From Nitrospiraceae bacterium (GTDB taxonomy: Bacteria > Nitrospirota > Nitrospiria > Nitrospirales > Nitrospiraceae): 64,000 bases of DNA. The position numbers were made by a program, and so were the translations under genes. Each line of letters begins with the position of its first letter. The stretch's first letter is position 1. The stretch lies in assembly GCA_035623075.1 (NCBI GenBank), contig DASPUC010000030.1, forward strand, positions 1 to 64,000, written 5' to 3'. Shown in pieces: positions 1 through 8,642 of the stretch. The notes beneath the pieces are model-generated. The model had not been told where the DNA came from. It was given only the letters and a program-made list of their open reading frames with translations, and did no database searches.

Positions 1-765
1 GCCGGCCATCGTGAGAGCGGCGTTCTTCGATTCCGGTGGACGGAAGGCCGTGACTCCGTTCGAGATGACCTCTACCCCAGTGAGCGCCGTACAACCGGAG
101 GAGAACGCCCTCAGCAGCAGAAACAACGAGACGGTTTCAACTCCAGCCTGCGCATCGACATTCTGTGGAGTGACCGGATTCACCCGGCCGGACAGGAATT
201 GATAGGCTCCAACTCCTAACATCAATAGGAGCGAGCCGATAAATAAATAAGTTGGTACAGCAAACACCTTTCCCGACTCACGAACTCCCCGCAAGTTGAC
301 GAGCAACACGATCAAAATGGCAAAGACTCCGAGCGCAGTCCGATGGGGAAACAGCGCAGGAATGGCCGAGGTGATGGCCGCAATGCCGGCGGCGACGCTG
401 ACGGCGACGGTCAGGACATAATCGATCATCAGCGACGCAGCGGCGGTCAGCCCGGGCCATTCGCCGAGGTTCGATTTCGAGACGATATAGGCGCCGCCGC
501 CTTCTGGGTATTCGAAAATGATTTGGGAGTAGGACAGTGTCAAAATCGCGAGCAGGAGGACGATCATCATACTGATAGGGATCGAAAAATGAGCGAAGGC
601 CAAGCTCACTGGAATCAACACCAGGAGAATCTCCTCCGTGGCGTAGGCGACCGAGGACAGGGCGTCGGAAGAAAATACGGCGAGAGCCAGGCGTTTTGAG
701 AGCCGTTCGTGCACCGCCTGAGCAGTTTTGAGAGGGTTCCCGACGAGCCAACGCTTGACGAGCAT
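1..765 (-). CDS. APC-family amino-acid/cation permease, N-terminal part (cut by window edge)
   Basis: Reading the minus strand from an ATG at 765 gives 255 codons open to the window edge, so the C-terminal half is missing. The protein begins MLVKRWLVGNP and soon shows FSSDALSSVAYATEE, a first-helix signature typical of APC-superfamily permeases. A second hallmark, FEYPEGGGAY, lies near residue 83. Several hydrophobic segments follow (for example LGVFAILIVLLVNLRGV), consistent with the first six or so membrane helices. An in-frame TAA lies just upstream of the start, and no clear Shine-Dalgarno sequence is seen. It is transcribed away from the multicopper oxidase gene. Substrate cannot be told from this part. 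Confidence 0.85.
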   Translation of the reverse strand, partial: MLVKRWLVGNPLKTAQAVHERLSKRLALAVFSSDALSSVAYATEEILLVLIPVSLAFAHFSIPISMMIVLLLAILTLSYSQIIFEYPEGGGAYIVSKSNLGEWPGLTAAASLMIDYVLTVAVSVAAGIAAITSAIPALFPHRTALGVFAILIVLLVNLRGVRESGKVFAVPTYLFIGSLLLMLGVGAYQFLSGRVNPVTPQNVDAQAGVETVSLFLLLRAFSSGCTALTGVEVISNGVTAFRPPESKNAALTMAG

Positions 766-795
766 GCGAAGATTATCGCACAAACCGCGCGATTA

Positions 796-815
796 CGTGA
801 ATATTCGTGAATATT
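796..815. repeat. Tandem 10-bp direct repeat in divergent intergenic region
   Basis: The decamer CGTGAATATT occurs twice back to back. The junction contains the palindrome GAATATTC. It sits about 30 bp upstream of the permease start, so it could be a regulator binding site for that gene. The function is inferred from position only. Confidence 0.4.
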
Positions 816-917
816 ATTGAGGGCTCGGGAACTATGGGTCAAAAGGCTCAGGCGAGAAAGCCGGCAATGTGACTGTTTGGGGAGATTTTCCAGAGGTGCT
901 GCGGGCGTGTCGGCATG

Positions 918-931
918 CCACCAATTGGTGG
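918..931. promoter_or_regulatory. 14-bp perfect palindrome, possible operator
   Basis: CCACCAATTGGTGG is a perfect inverted repeat whose right end lies 21 bp upstream of the -35 box of the multicopper oxidase promoter. That position suits binding of a dimeric activator. No regulator gene is adjacent, so the binding protein is unknown. The rest of the 353-bp gap (766-1118) contains no convincing gene. Confidence 0.45.
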
Positions 932-952
932 TAGGTGCGGATTTCCAGGGGA

Positions 953-981
953 TTGACAGAGTCTCGGAACTTGAGTATCTT
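953..981 (+). promoter_or_regulatory. sigma70-type promoter for multicopper oxidase gene
   Basis: TTGACA (953-958) and TATCTT (976-981) are separated by exactly 17 bp. The -35 box is perfect and the -10 box matches four of six consensus bases. The likely transcript start near 988 leaves a leader of about 130 nt before the gene. Confidence 0.65.
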
Positions 982-1118
982 CCCTATTCCGTTTATTGAA
1001 AAAAATACCTCTTCGTCCATATGACGAAGGCTGTACCTTCATCGAGGAATCCTTCGGTCGTCATCTAGGTTCAACGGGTTCGGATTCGTTTCACTCTTTA
1101 CATCAAGGAGGCCGGTCC

Positions 1119-4100
1119 ATGTTTTCCCACCACAAACAAAGGGTTTGTGTTTCCACCCGTACGCTCGGCGCGATGGCAGCTGTGGCCCTGCTTTGGGCTC
1201 CGCTTGCATCGGCTGAAACTACATCCCACCAGGAGCAGGCGACGATCCCACAGCATGTGGCGATGAATCACCAGCTTCCTGGCTGGGCGGAGCAGCTCAA
1301 GGGACAGACAATCATCGAGGACACGATGGCGGGAAAGAGCGATCGTGCCGCGATGGTCGAGCAGCAGCACCAGCGCGTCATGCAGCACATGACCCATGAC
1401 CCGCAGGTGCAGGGCGTCAACACCGGTATGTACAACACCCAGTCCATGATGCACCAGTATGGTGCCGGCGGGCAGGACATGCTGCTTGTGTCCGATCCCC
1501 GCGTTGAACCGGTGTCCACGACGAATGGCGGTAAGTGCCCAGCCACGGCCCCGGTTAAGCAATACAATGTGTCCGCGATCAACGTCGAGATCACTCTGAA
1601 TCAATGGCTCGACTTCTATCCCGGGTACATGTACGTGCTCGACGAGAACCTCGACAAGGCTCGTGCAGAAGAGACCAAGAACAAGGAAGCCCGTGATAAG
1701 GAAGGGTACGATCCAGGTGCCGTAATTCCTGGAGTGCAGGCCCAGTGGATTCAACCGCTCGTGATCCGCGGCAATCAGGGCGACTGCGTCAAGATCAAGC
1801 TGTCCAACAAGCTCGAAGAGGGCGGTGGACCAGTCAGTTTGCATATCCACGGTTCCAGCATGGTAGTCAGCGCCACCGGCGCGGCTGCCACCACGACCAA
1901 CCCCGATTCGATCGTCGACGAAAAGAAGAGTGTCGATTTCGAGTGGTACATCAGTCCGACCACGCAGGAAGGAGTTCGCCAGTTCCATACCTATAGCCAG
2001 GACCGTGAATTGACCGTGATGGGCCTGTTCGGAGCCTTTGTCGTGGAACCGCGGGGTTCAAGCTATCTGGAGCCATTGGGTTCAGGTGATGCGGCCCCCG
2101 CCAATAGCGGCTGGCAGGTCATGATCAAGAACGGGTCCGGTCCGGACTTCCGCGAGTTCGTACTGATCTATCACGAAGTCGGCGACGAAGCCTTCCGCCC
2201 GGTCAACAAGAAGGGCGACTTCTTGCCGCAGCGCGATCCGTTGACCGACGCCTATCGTCCCGGCGGCCGTGCGATCAACTATCGTAGCGAGCCGTTCGGC
2301 ATCAACAACATGCATGTGCAGCACGAATACTTCGGCTTTGAAGACGAGTCGATGGGCTACAGCTCCTATACCTTCGGCGACCCGTCCCCGACGATTCCCC
2401 GTTCCTATATGGGTGACCCGGCCAAGTTCCGCTTGGTTCACGGCGGCTCGGAAGTCTTTCATTCGCACCATCCTCATGGTGGAACCATCCGATGGCCGCG
2501 CAGCCCGCGGGCGATCGATGATATGAATCTCTGGGCCACAGCGGTGAACGGCCCGGTGAAGTATCCCGTGATCCGTGCCAAGACCGACCGTGTTGACGTC
2601 GAAGTCATCGGACCGTCCGAAGCGCTGGATCTCGAGACCGAGTGCGGTTCCGGACTCTGCCAGCAATTGGCGGGCGACTTTCTGTTCCATTGCCATGTCG
2701 CGCACCACTATGTCGCAGGCATGTGGGGCTACTGGCGTGTCTATAACACGCTGCAAGTCGGTGACATGCGGAACGACGTCATGCCGGACCTGCGCGAGCT
2801 GCCGGATCGGAAAGGTCGTATCAAGGCGCCAGTGAGTTCCGACAAGCTGATCGGCCAGACCGTCGATTGGTTCGGCAAGCAGTTCACGATCATTGAAAAG
2901 GGCAAGAGCAACTGGAACACGAACCCGGCCACGATTACCGTCAAGGATTGGGTGTCGATGCAGTTGCCGACGCCGGGGAAGCCTGGTCACAAGGACGACG
3001 AGAAAGGCCAGATTGTCTCCTACGACGCGACGGTGTTGGACTGGACGTGGGAGGGCAATCGTGCGATGAGCGAGAAGGAGAGCACGACAGACAATCCCAA
3101 ATACAAGTCCACGCACCCAGGCAAGCGGCATCCGATCATGTTTGAAGCATTGACCGGGAAAGTCGCGTGGCCCCACCTCACGCCGCACTTCGGCAAGCGC
3201 GTGATGTTCTCGCCGAACCACGTGGGTGCACCCTGGTTGGAGATGATCCGTCGGGAAGCCAGCGGCGACGAGAGCAACGATCAGGCAAGGCCAGGTGAGA
3301 ACGGCGTGTGGAGTCTCTGTCCGGAGAACGCCGGACGGAAGGATTACAATGTCCATTTCATCAAGCTCCCGATCAAGATTGCCAAGGCACAGGGCAAAGA
3401 GCCACCCGTGATCGATCCGAACGGATTGATCTATGTACTTCACGAAGAAGAGGCGGCCATTCGTGCCAACGACGATCTGAAATATCCGTTGGTCGTGCGT
3501 GGCAACATCTATGACTGCGTCGATTGGATGCTGACGAGCGAGTGGGACGACGATGACTATACGAACTTCCAGTCGTCGAAGATCAACACGCATTGGCATT
3601 TCCTGCAGTTTGATAACCAGGCCTCGGACGGCGTGATTACCGGCTTCTCCTACGAGCAGTCGGTCCGGCCGTTCACGATGCTTGAGAAGAAAAATAAGAA
3701 AGGCTTGCCGCTTCCAATGAACACGGTGCTCACGGCACCGGCGAAGAAAGGTGGGAGCGCGCTCACCGTCAAGAATGCGGGCCAATATCACGTCGGCACG
3801 CTGATTCTGGTCGGGGCGGATAACGTGAAGGGGAACGAGGTTGTCCGTATCAAGGACATCAAGGGCAACACCATCACGCTCTCCAAAGGATTGAAGAACG
3901 ACCATCCGGCGAACGACATCGTGACGGTCGAATTCGTCCGGCAACGGTTCTGGGTCGATGCTGACGTGGGAACGGTGTTCTGGCACGACCATGCGTTCGG
4001 CGCCACCACTTGGCCTCACGGGGGATTCGGCACCTTTATCGCCGAGCCGGTCGGGTCCACCTATCACGATCCGAAGACCGGGAAGCTCATTCGGAGCGGA

Positions 4101-5990
4101 CCGATTGCAGACATTCGGACGGCCGAACCGGTGGGTCATGGCGTGAACAACAGCTTCCGTGAATTGATGGTGCAGGTGCACGACACGGTGCCCCACACCG
4201 TCAACATCGTGACCGCAGGCAATCCGCCAGGCCAGCCGGTTGAAGTGGCGCTCGAAGCAGGCAAGACCGTGTCGTTTATGATGCCGGAAAAGATCTATAT
4301 GACGCCGATGCCGTTCTTGAACGGCGGGACGCACACTACCGGCAGTGGATTGAACTTCAGGGCGGGACCGATCGCACAGCGATTGGCGACGAACCCTGAA
4401 GCGTCTCAGATTTTCAACAGCGCCATTCATGGAGACCCCTATACGCCGCTGTTGCGCGCGTACGTGGGCGATACGATGGTATTCCGGCTTCTGCACACGC
4501 TCATGAACGAGACGATGACCTGGACGATCTCCGGCCATACGTTCTTGTCCGAGCGGTATGCAGGCGATGCGAACCGGAAGAACTCGATGCACATCGGCAT
4601 CGCCGAACGGTACGATCTTGTCGTGCCGGAAGCGGGCGGGCCGAGGCATCAGGCCGGCGACTACATCCACTTCAACGGCCGGTCCTCCAAGTTCTCAGAG
4701 GGAGCGTGGGGGATCATCCGCGTCTACGACAAGGATCAAGCCGACCTGAAGAAACTGCCGGCCGGGTTCTCGATCAAGGGTGAGATGCCGAAGGCATTGC
4801 CGGTCTGTCCGGCCGACGCTCCGGTGAAGACCTATAACGTCGTGGCGATGGATTACCCTGCGATGAAGTTCAACGCGAAAGCACCCGAGGCGATCGAGGT
4901 GGACTTCGAGCGGAAGATCCTGATCACGAATCCCGAGGCGAAGATTTACGCGTTGGAAGAGGACGCGGCGAAGGTTGGCACTGCGGCGCAGCCGATGCCG
5001 TTGACCCTCCGTGCGAACGTCGGAGATTGCATCAAGGTTAGCCTGAAGAACAAGATGAAAGACAGCCGTGCCTCGTTCTCCGCCATCGGCCTCGCCTTCG
5101 ATCCGAAAGATTCGTTGGGAGCCAATGTGGGGAACAACCAGGGCGATCAGACGATCGCTCCGGGCGGAGAACGGACCTACACGTACTATGCGGATCCGTT
5201 CATTGGGGAAACCACATCCTTGGTATGGGATTGGGGCAACGTGATGGTGAATCCGCGCAACGGACTGTTCGGCGCTATGGTGATCGGGCCAAAGGGCTCG
5301 AAGTACCGCGACCCCAAGACCGGTGCGGACATTTCCACCAAGAATGCCTGGGCCGCCGATGTCATTATCGATCGGTCGGTCCCAGGGAACGAGACGAGAC
5401 CGAACTATCGTGACGTCGCGTTGTTCTTCCAGGACGAAGACAACATCATCGGCACGAGTTTCATGCCGTATGTGCAGAATGTCGCGGGTTTGACCGGTGT
5501 GAACTACCGGTCGGAACCCTATAAGTATCGCGAAGAGCAAGGCTGCTCGTTGGGCAAAGTGTTCCAGCCCTGCAAAGCTGATAAGCCGGAAGATCCGGCC
5601 ACTCCGATCATTGAATCACATGCTGGCGATCCGGTCCGTATTCATGTGATTGGGGCGAGCAATGAGCAGAACGGAATGTTTAGCATCGAAAAGCATGAGT
5701 GGCCGATCGAGCCCTTCATGCGCGGCGCCGATCAGATCAGCGTCGTGGAGTTCTCCGGATCGGAAGTGTTGGATGCCTTCATCCCGTCCGCCGGGGGACC
5801 CTATCGACTGCCTGGCGACTATGTTTACAGCAATCAGCGGTTGCCGTACTCCCAGTCCGGGCAGTGGGGTTATCTCCGAGTGATGCCTGCCGGTGACCAA
5901 CGGTTGTTGCCTCTTGCCGGCAGTGCTGCTGGAATGAAGAGCGCAGCTGTCGAACAGCCGGCGCAAGTCATTCCCATCGCGGTTAAGTAA
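1119..5990 (+). CDS. Very large multi-cupredoxin multicopper oxidase, exported
   Basis: A 1623-residue protein. The ATG at 1119 is chosen because AAGGAGG (1105-1111) lies just upstream and a signal peptide (ALLWAPLASAE cleavage region) follows directly; the frame is open 41 codons further up. Copper-site motifs occur in two sets: HIH near 242, HTY near 290, HSHHPHGG near 448 and HCHVAHH with a downstream Met near 524; then THWHF near 825, WHDHAFG near 956 and WPHGG near 966. A further region near 1126 (LLHTLMNET) and two more cupredoxin-like stretches follow. The motif QFDNQASDGVITGF resembles large MnxG-type oxidases. It probably acts in the periplasm or outside the cell; the substrate (Mn, Fe, Cu or an electron carrier) is not known. 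Confidence 0.85.
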   Translation: MFSHHKQRVCVSTRTLGAMAAVALLWAPLASAETTSHQEQATIPQHVAMNHQLPGWAEQLKGQTIIEDTMAGKSDRAAMVEQQHQRVMQHMTHDPQVQGVNTGMYNTQSMMHQYGAGGQDMLLVSDPRVEPVSTTNGGKCPATAPVKQYNVSAINVEITLNQWLDFYPGYMYVLDENLDKARAEETKNKEARDKEGYDPGAVIPGVQAQWIQPLVIRGNQGDCVKIKLSNKLEEGGGPVSLHIHGSSMVVSATGAAATTTNPDSIVDEKKSVDFEWYISPTTQEGVRQFHTYSQDRELTVMGLFGAFVVEPRGSSYLEPLGSGDAAPANSGWQVMIKNGSGPDFREFVLIYHEVGDEAFRPVNKKGDFLPQRDPLTDAYRPGGRAINYRSEPFGINNMHVQHEYFGFEDESMGYSSYTFGDPSPTIPRSYMGDPAKFRLVHGGSEVFHSHHPHGGTIRWPRSPRAIDDMNLWATAVNGPVKYPVIRAKTDRVDVEVIGPSEALDLETECGSGLCQQLAGDFLFHCHVAHHYVAGMWGYWRVYNTLQVGDMRNDVMPDLRELPDRKGRIKAPVSSDKLIGQTVDWFGKQFTIIEKGKSNWNTNPATITVKDWVSMQLPTPGKPGHKDDEKGQIVSYDATVLDWTWEGNRAMSEKESTTDNPKYKSTHPGKRHPIMFEALTGKVAWPHLTPHFGKRVMFSPNHVGAPWLEMIRREASGDESNDQARPGENGVWSLCPENAGRKDYNVHFIKLPIKIAKAQGKEPPVIDPNGLIYVLHEEEAAIRANDDLKYPLVVRGNIYDCVDWMLTSEWDDDDYTNFQSSKINTHWHFLQFDNQASDGVITGFSYEQSVRPFTMLEKKNKKGLPLPMNTVLTAPAKKGGSALTVKNAGQYHVGTLILVGADNVKGNEVVRIKDIKGNTITLSKGLKNDHPANDIVTVEFVRQRFWVDADVGTVFWHDHAFGATTWPHGGFGTFIAEPVGSTYHDPKTGKLIRSGPIADIRTAEPVGHGVNNSFRELMVQVHDTVPHTVNIVTAGNPPGQPVEVALEAGKTVSFMMPEKIYMTPMPFLNGGTHTTGSGLNFRAGPIAQRLATNPEASQIFNSAIHGDPYTPLLRAYVGDTMVFRLLHTLMNETMTWTISGHTFLSERYAGDANRKNSMHIGIAERYDLVVPEAGGPRHQAGDYIHFNGRSSKFSEGAWGIIRVYDKDQADLKKLPAGFSIKGEMPKALPVCPADAPVKTYNVVAMDYPAMKFNAKAPEAIEVDFERKILITNPEAKIYALEEDAAKVGTAAQPMPLTLRANVGDCIKVSLKNKMKDSRASFSAIGLAFDPKDSLGANVGNNQGDQTIAPGGERTYTYYADPFIGETTSLVWDWGNVMVNPRNGLFGAMVIGPKGSKYRDPKTGADISTKNAWAADVIIDRSVPGNETRPNYRDVALFFQDEDNIIGTSFMPYVQNVAGLTGVNYRSEPYKYREEQGCSLGKVFQPCKADKPEDPATPIIESHAGDPVRIHVIGASNEQNGMFSIEKHEWPIEPFMRGADQISVVEFSGSEVLDAFIPSAGGPYRLPGDYVYSNQRLPYSQSGQWGYLRVMPAGDQRLLPLAGSAAGMKSAAVEQPAQVIPIAVK

Positions 5991-6035
5991 AGCCGGACGC
6001 CCCCGCATCACACGGGGTGTGGGAGGAAGAGAGAG

Positions 6036-6064
6036 GGGGAGGCCGAAAGGCTTCCCCTTTTTCT
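6036..6064 (+). terminator. Intrinsic terminator after multicopper oxidase
   Basis: A stem of GGGGAGGCC (6036-6044) and GGCTTCCCC (6049-6057) with a GAAA loop contains one G-T pair and is followed by TTTTTC. It lies 46 bp after the stop codon, separating the oxidase transcript from the next genes. Confidence 0.8.
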
Positions 6065-6138
6065 TTGTACGGCTCATTTGATACCATGTTGAAAATCTTT
6101 TGCACCGATCAATCGGTCTAATTCGTTCTGGAGGGTAT

Positions 6139-7047
6139 ATGCGTGCGGCCGTGGTGTTTCTATGTGGATCGCTCTTGTTCGGAGCGGCACCGGTTTTCGC
6201 TTATGAAGAGATCCAAGTTTCGGATGGTGGTACCATCACAGGCAAAGTGACGATCACCGAAGGCAAACCTATTCCCAAAGGATTCAACCTGATCACGTTT
6301 CCTGATCCGGTCTACTGCGGGCGTATATCGACTGGAACCGGCTGGCGGATCCTCAAGGAATTTTCCGTGTCGCCTGATGGAGACCTCAAAGATGCGGTGG
6401 TGTTGCTGATGGATGTCGCCAAAGGGAAGCCGTTCAAGTTCGAACCTCCGACAATCGAAGCGCGAGACTGTCGCTTCCTCCCGTTTGTGAACGTGGTAAA
6501 GGATCGGGCTGAGGTGAAAGTCGTGAACATGGACCCGGTCTTCCATGACATACAGGCCTACGAAACGTCTCACCTTGGCCCGCGGGTCTTGTTCAATACG
6601 CCGCTCCCGATGAATCCTCATCACAAGCGGAGCGTCGGATCCGACAGTCATGAGCACCTTGCCGGTCAACCCATGAGTGAAGAAATTCATATGACCAAAG
6701 GACGACGGATTTTTGTGATGCAGTGTGGATTCCATGCCTATATGGAAAGCTGGGGCATGGCAGTGGATAATCCGTACTACATGCTGACGACTGCTGATGG
6801 ACGTTTCTCCCTCACCGATGTTCCGCCCGGCGAATATACCCTTGTCGCGTGGCATCCCGGTGTCGGGACGATGCTGGAGAAGAAAGTCACCGTCCCGGCG
6901 AAAGGAACCGTGTCGGTGAATTTTCAATTTCAATCTCCCAGAGGTCACCGGAGTGCCCATGAGATCGAGGAAAACCCTCATTTCGGGCTGGAGGCGTTAG
7001 GCAAATCGCTTGATATCCGACCGACATTGGAGCTGCAAAAACCGTAA
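6139..7047 (+). CDS. Exported cupredoxin-like protein with carboxypeptidase-regulatory domain (copy 1)
   Basis: 302 residues from the ATG at 6139, preceded by GGAGGG; the frame is open 13 codons further upstream but that part is not signal-like. An N-terminal signal peptide ends near VFAYEE. The core looks like a plastocyanin-type fold: NMDPVFHDIQ gives a His near 136, and MQCGFHAYM gives Cys196, His199 and Met202, the usual set of type 1 copper ligands. The tail (FSLTDVPPGEYTLVAWHPG) is a carboxypeptidase-regulatory-like beta sandwich. It shares the patterns FNLITFPDP and YCGRIS with the next gene and is a weaker match to the gene at 10267. It is probably a periplasmic electron carrier or copper protein. 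Confidence 0.75.
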   Translation: MRAAVVFLCGSLLFGAAPVFAYEEIQVSDGGTITGKVTITEGKPIPKGFNLITFPDPVYCGRISTGTGWRILKEFSVSPDGDLKDAVVLLMDVAKGKPFKFEPPTIEARDCRFLPFVNVVKDRAEVKVVNMDPVFHDIQAYETSHLGPRVLFNTPLPMNPHHKRSVGSDSHEHLAGQPMSEEIHMTKGRRIFVMQCGFHAYMESWGMAVDNPYYMLTTADGRFSLTDVPPGEYTLVAWHPGVGTMLEKKVTVPAKGTVSVNFQFQSPRGHRSAHEIEENPHFGLEALGKSLDIRPTLELQKP

Positions 7048-7067
7048 TGCGCAAAGGGTGAAGCGTG

Positions 7068-7994
7068 ATGCGTGGACCTCATAATGTTCTCCTGATGTTT
7101 TGTGCCCAAGCGTTGCTGTTAGGACTGGCAATCAGTCCCGGTTTGGCCTATGACGTGGTCGAGGTGCAGCACGGCGGGACGATCGAAGGTACGGTGACGC
7201 TGAGCGGCCCGGTGCCGGAGCCGAAGGGGTTCAACCTCATCACGTTTCCTGACCCGGCCTATTGTGGACGCATTTCGAATGGACAGGGCTGGCGTCTCCT
7301 CTACGATTTTGTAGTCAGCCCGCAAGGCGGATTGAAGGATGCCATCGTGTTTCTGGAAGGAGTCGAAGCGGGTAAACCGTTTGAAGTGTCTGTCCCGTTG
7401 ATCGAGGCTCGCGACTGCATGTTTCAGCCGTTCATGACGATCGTTCGCAATGGCCATGCGGTCGAAGTCATCAACATGGACCCGGTGATGCACGACATCC
7501 AGGGATACGAGACGTCCATCGAAGCAGGCGCGCGGGTGCTCTTCAATACCCCGCTTGTCATGAATTTCCAACATCGGCGGGGCGACATCCGCGCGATTCA
7601 CAATCATGCGCCGGGTAAATCGTTGGTCGGGCCGATCTACTTGAACAGGGGTCGTCGGACGTTCTACATGCAGTGTGGATTTCACGCCTTCATGGAAAGT
7701 TGGGCGATGGCCGTCAACAATCCTTATTACGCGTTGACGGATGGCAATGGCGCGTTCAAGGTCGACCATATTCCGCCCGGTACCTACCAGTTGGTGGTGT
7801 GGCATCCTCAGACCGGTCCCGGTGTCACAAAGTCCGTTACGGTTCAGCCGGATGGCACGCTCACCGAGAACTTGTCCCTTGTGGCTCCGAAAGGTAACCG
7901 CTCCGCCTACAAAGTGATGGATAACCCCCGCTTCGGGCCGGACACGCTGGGGTATTCCGTCGATATCCAGCCGCTTGTCGAACATCAACATTGA
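7068..7994 (+). CDS. Exported cupredoxin-like protein with carboxypeptidase-regulatory domain (copy 2)
   Basis: 308 residues from the ATG at 7068 (a GTG directly before it is an alternative), with AAAGGGTG upstream and only 20 bp after copy 1. A signal peptide ends near GLAYDV. The copper-site pattern is retained: NMDPVMHDIQ and MQCGFHAFM, giving Cys203, His206 and Met209. The C-terminal FKVDHIPPGTYQLVVWHP is the carboxypeptidase-regulatory-like part. Close similarity throughout shows a tandem duplication with copy 1. The retained ligands suggest both copies still bind copper. Same operon as copy 1 and the next two genes. Confidence 0.75.
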   Translation: MRGPHNVLLMFCAQALLLGLAISPGLAYDVVEVQHGGTIEGTVTLSGPVPEPKGFNLITFPDPAYCGRISNGQGWRLLYDFVVSPQGGLKDAIVFLEGVEAGKPFEVSVPLIEARDCMFQPFMTIVRNGHAVEVINMDPVMHDIQGYETSIEAGARVLFNTPLVMNFQHRRGDIRAIHNHAPGKSLVGPIYLNRGRRTFYMQCGFHAFMESWAMAVNNPYYALTDGNGAFKVDHIPPGTYQLVVWHPQTGPGVTKSVTVQPDGTLTENLSLVAPKGNRSAYKVMDNPRFGPDTLGYSVDIQPLVEHQH

Positions 7995-8000
7995 TCACCC

Positions 8001-8639
8001 ATGCCGGTGTCTCACCGCGACAAGGTCTGGTGGTGGACGCGCGCCGCTCTGGTTTCATACTGCGTCGTCTGTGCGGGAGGAGTTGTTACGAGTCAGGCTG
8101 GAGATGCGACCGTCCCTCCTGACTTCTCAGGTTCGTTAATTAAGAAAGTCGAGGGGCATCGACATCAAGCGCAAGTTTTCGCCAAAGGCGATCGGCTTCG
8201 CTTGGAGTACAAGTACGCACTCAAGACAGACCGGGGCTATGCCGCCATCGAGATCATCAGGCTTGATAAATTGGAAACGTGGTATGTGTTGGCGCAGCAG
8301 AAAGAATTGCTCGTGACTCCTTTGGATCCTAAGGAGGTCCTGCCGATTCGACCCACGTTACCGGGAGAAAAGCAACGAGTCCTGGTAGGAGCCGCGCGAG
8401 CAAGCGGGCGAGAGGCGCAGCTCTATGACGTGCAGACCGACTACCGCGGCCGCGCCGAACGGTTTTTTGAATGGGTGGATGTTGAGACCGGGGTAGTCCT
8501 CAAGTTGGTCAGTCAGGATAGGGATTGGTCGGTTGAATACGAACGATTCCGCGTCTCTCCTCAGCCTGAGTACTATTTCGATGAGCCGCCGGGTTACATC
8601 AAACGTGTGAGTCCTGCTGGACCTCGCATCCAAGGATAA
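8001..8639 (+). CDS. Exported LolA/DUF4412-like protein of unknown function
   Basis: 212 residues starting 6 bp after the preceding stop. A hydrophobic signal segment (VSYCVVCAGGVVTSQAG) is followed by a soluble domain rich in beta strands. The pattern of KGDRLRLEYKY, a mid-domain WYVLAQQKELLV and a late FEWVDVETGVVLKLVSQD resembles LolA/LolB-like or DUF4412 proteins that hold hydrophobic ligands, but no single motif proves this. It has no Cys in a lipobox that I can identify. It is cotranscribed with the cupredoxin-like genes and the HEAT protein by spacing. The function is unknown. Confidence 0.6.
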   Translation: MPVSHRDKVWWWTRAALVSYCVVCAGGVVTSQAGDATVPPDFSGSLIKKVEGHRHQAQVFAKGDRLRLEYKYALKTDRGYAAIEIIRLDKLETWYVLAQQKELLVTPLDPKEVLPIRPTLPGEKQRVLVGAARASGREAQLYDVQTDYRGRAERFFEWVDVETGVVLKLVSQDRDWSVEYERFRVSPQPEYYFDEPPGYIKRVSPAGPRIQG

Positions 8640-8642
8640 TTG

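Noticed and set aside
1098-1988. 296-codon - strand frame opposite the multicopper oxidase start
   Set aside because: Overlaps the well-supported gene on the other strand and shows no family signature.
2082-4670. 862-codon open frame on the - strand inside the multicopper oxidase gene
   Set aside because: It is a long antisense shadow caused by GC-rich codon bias; it has no recognisable domain, while the + strand frame shows signal peptide and copper motifs.
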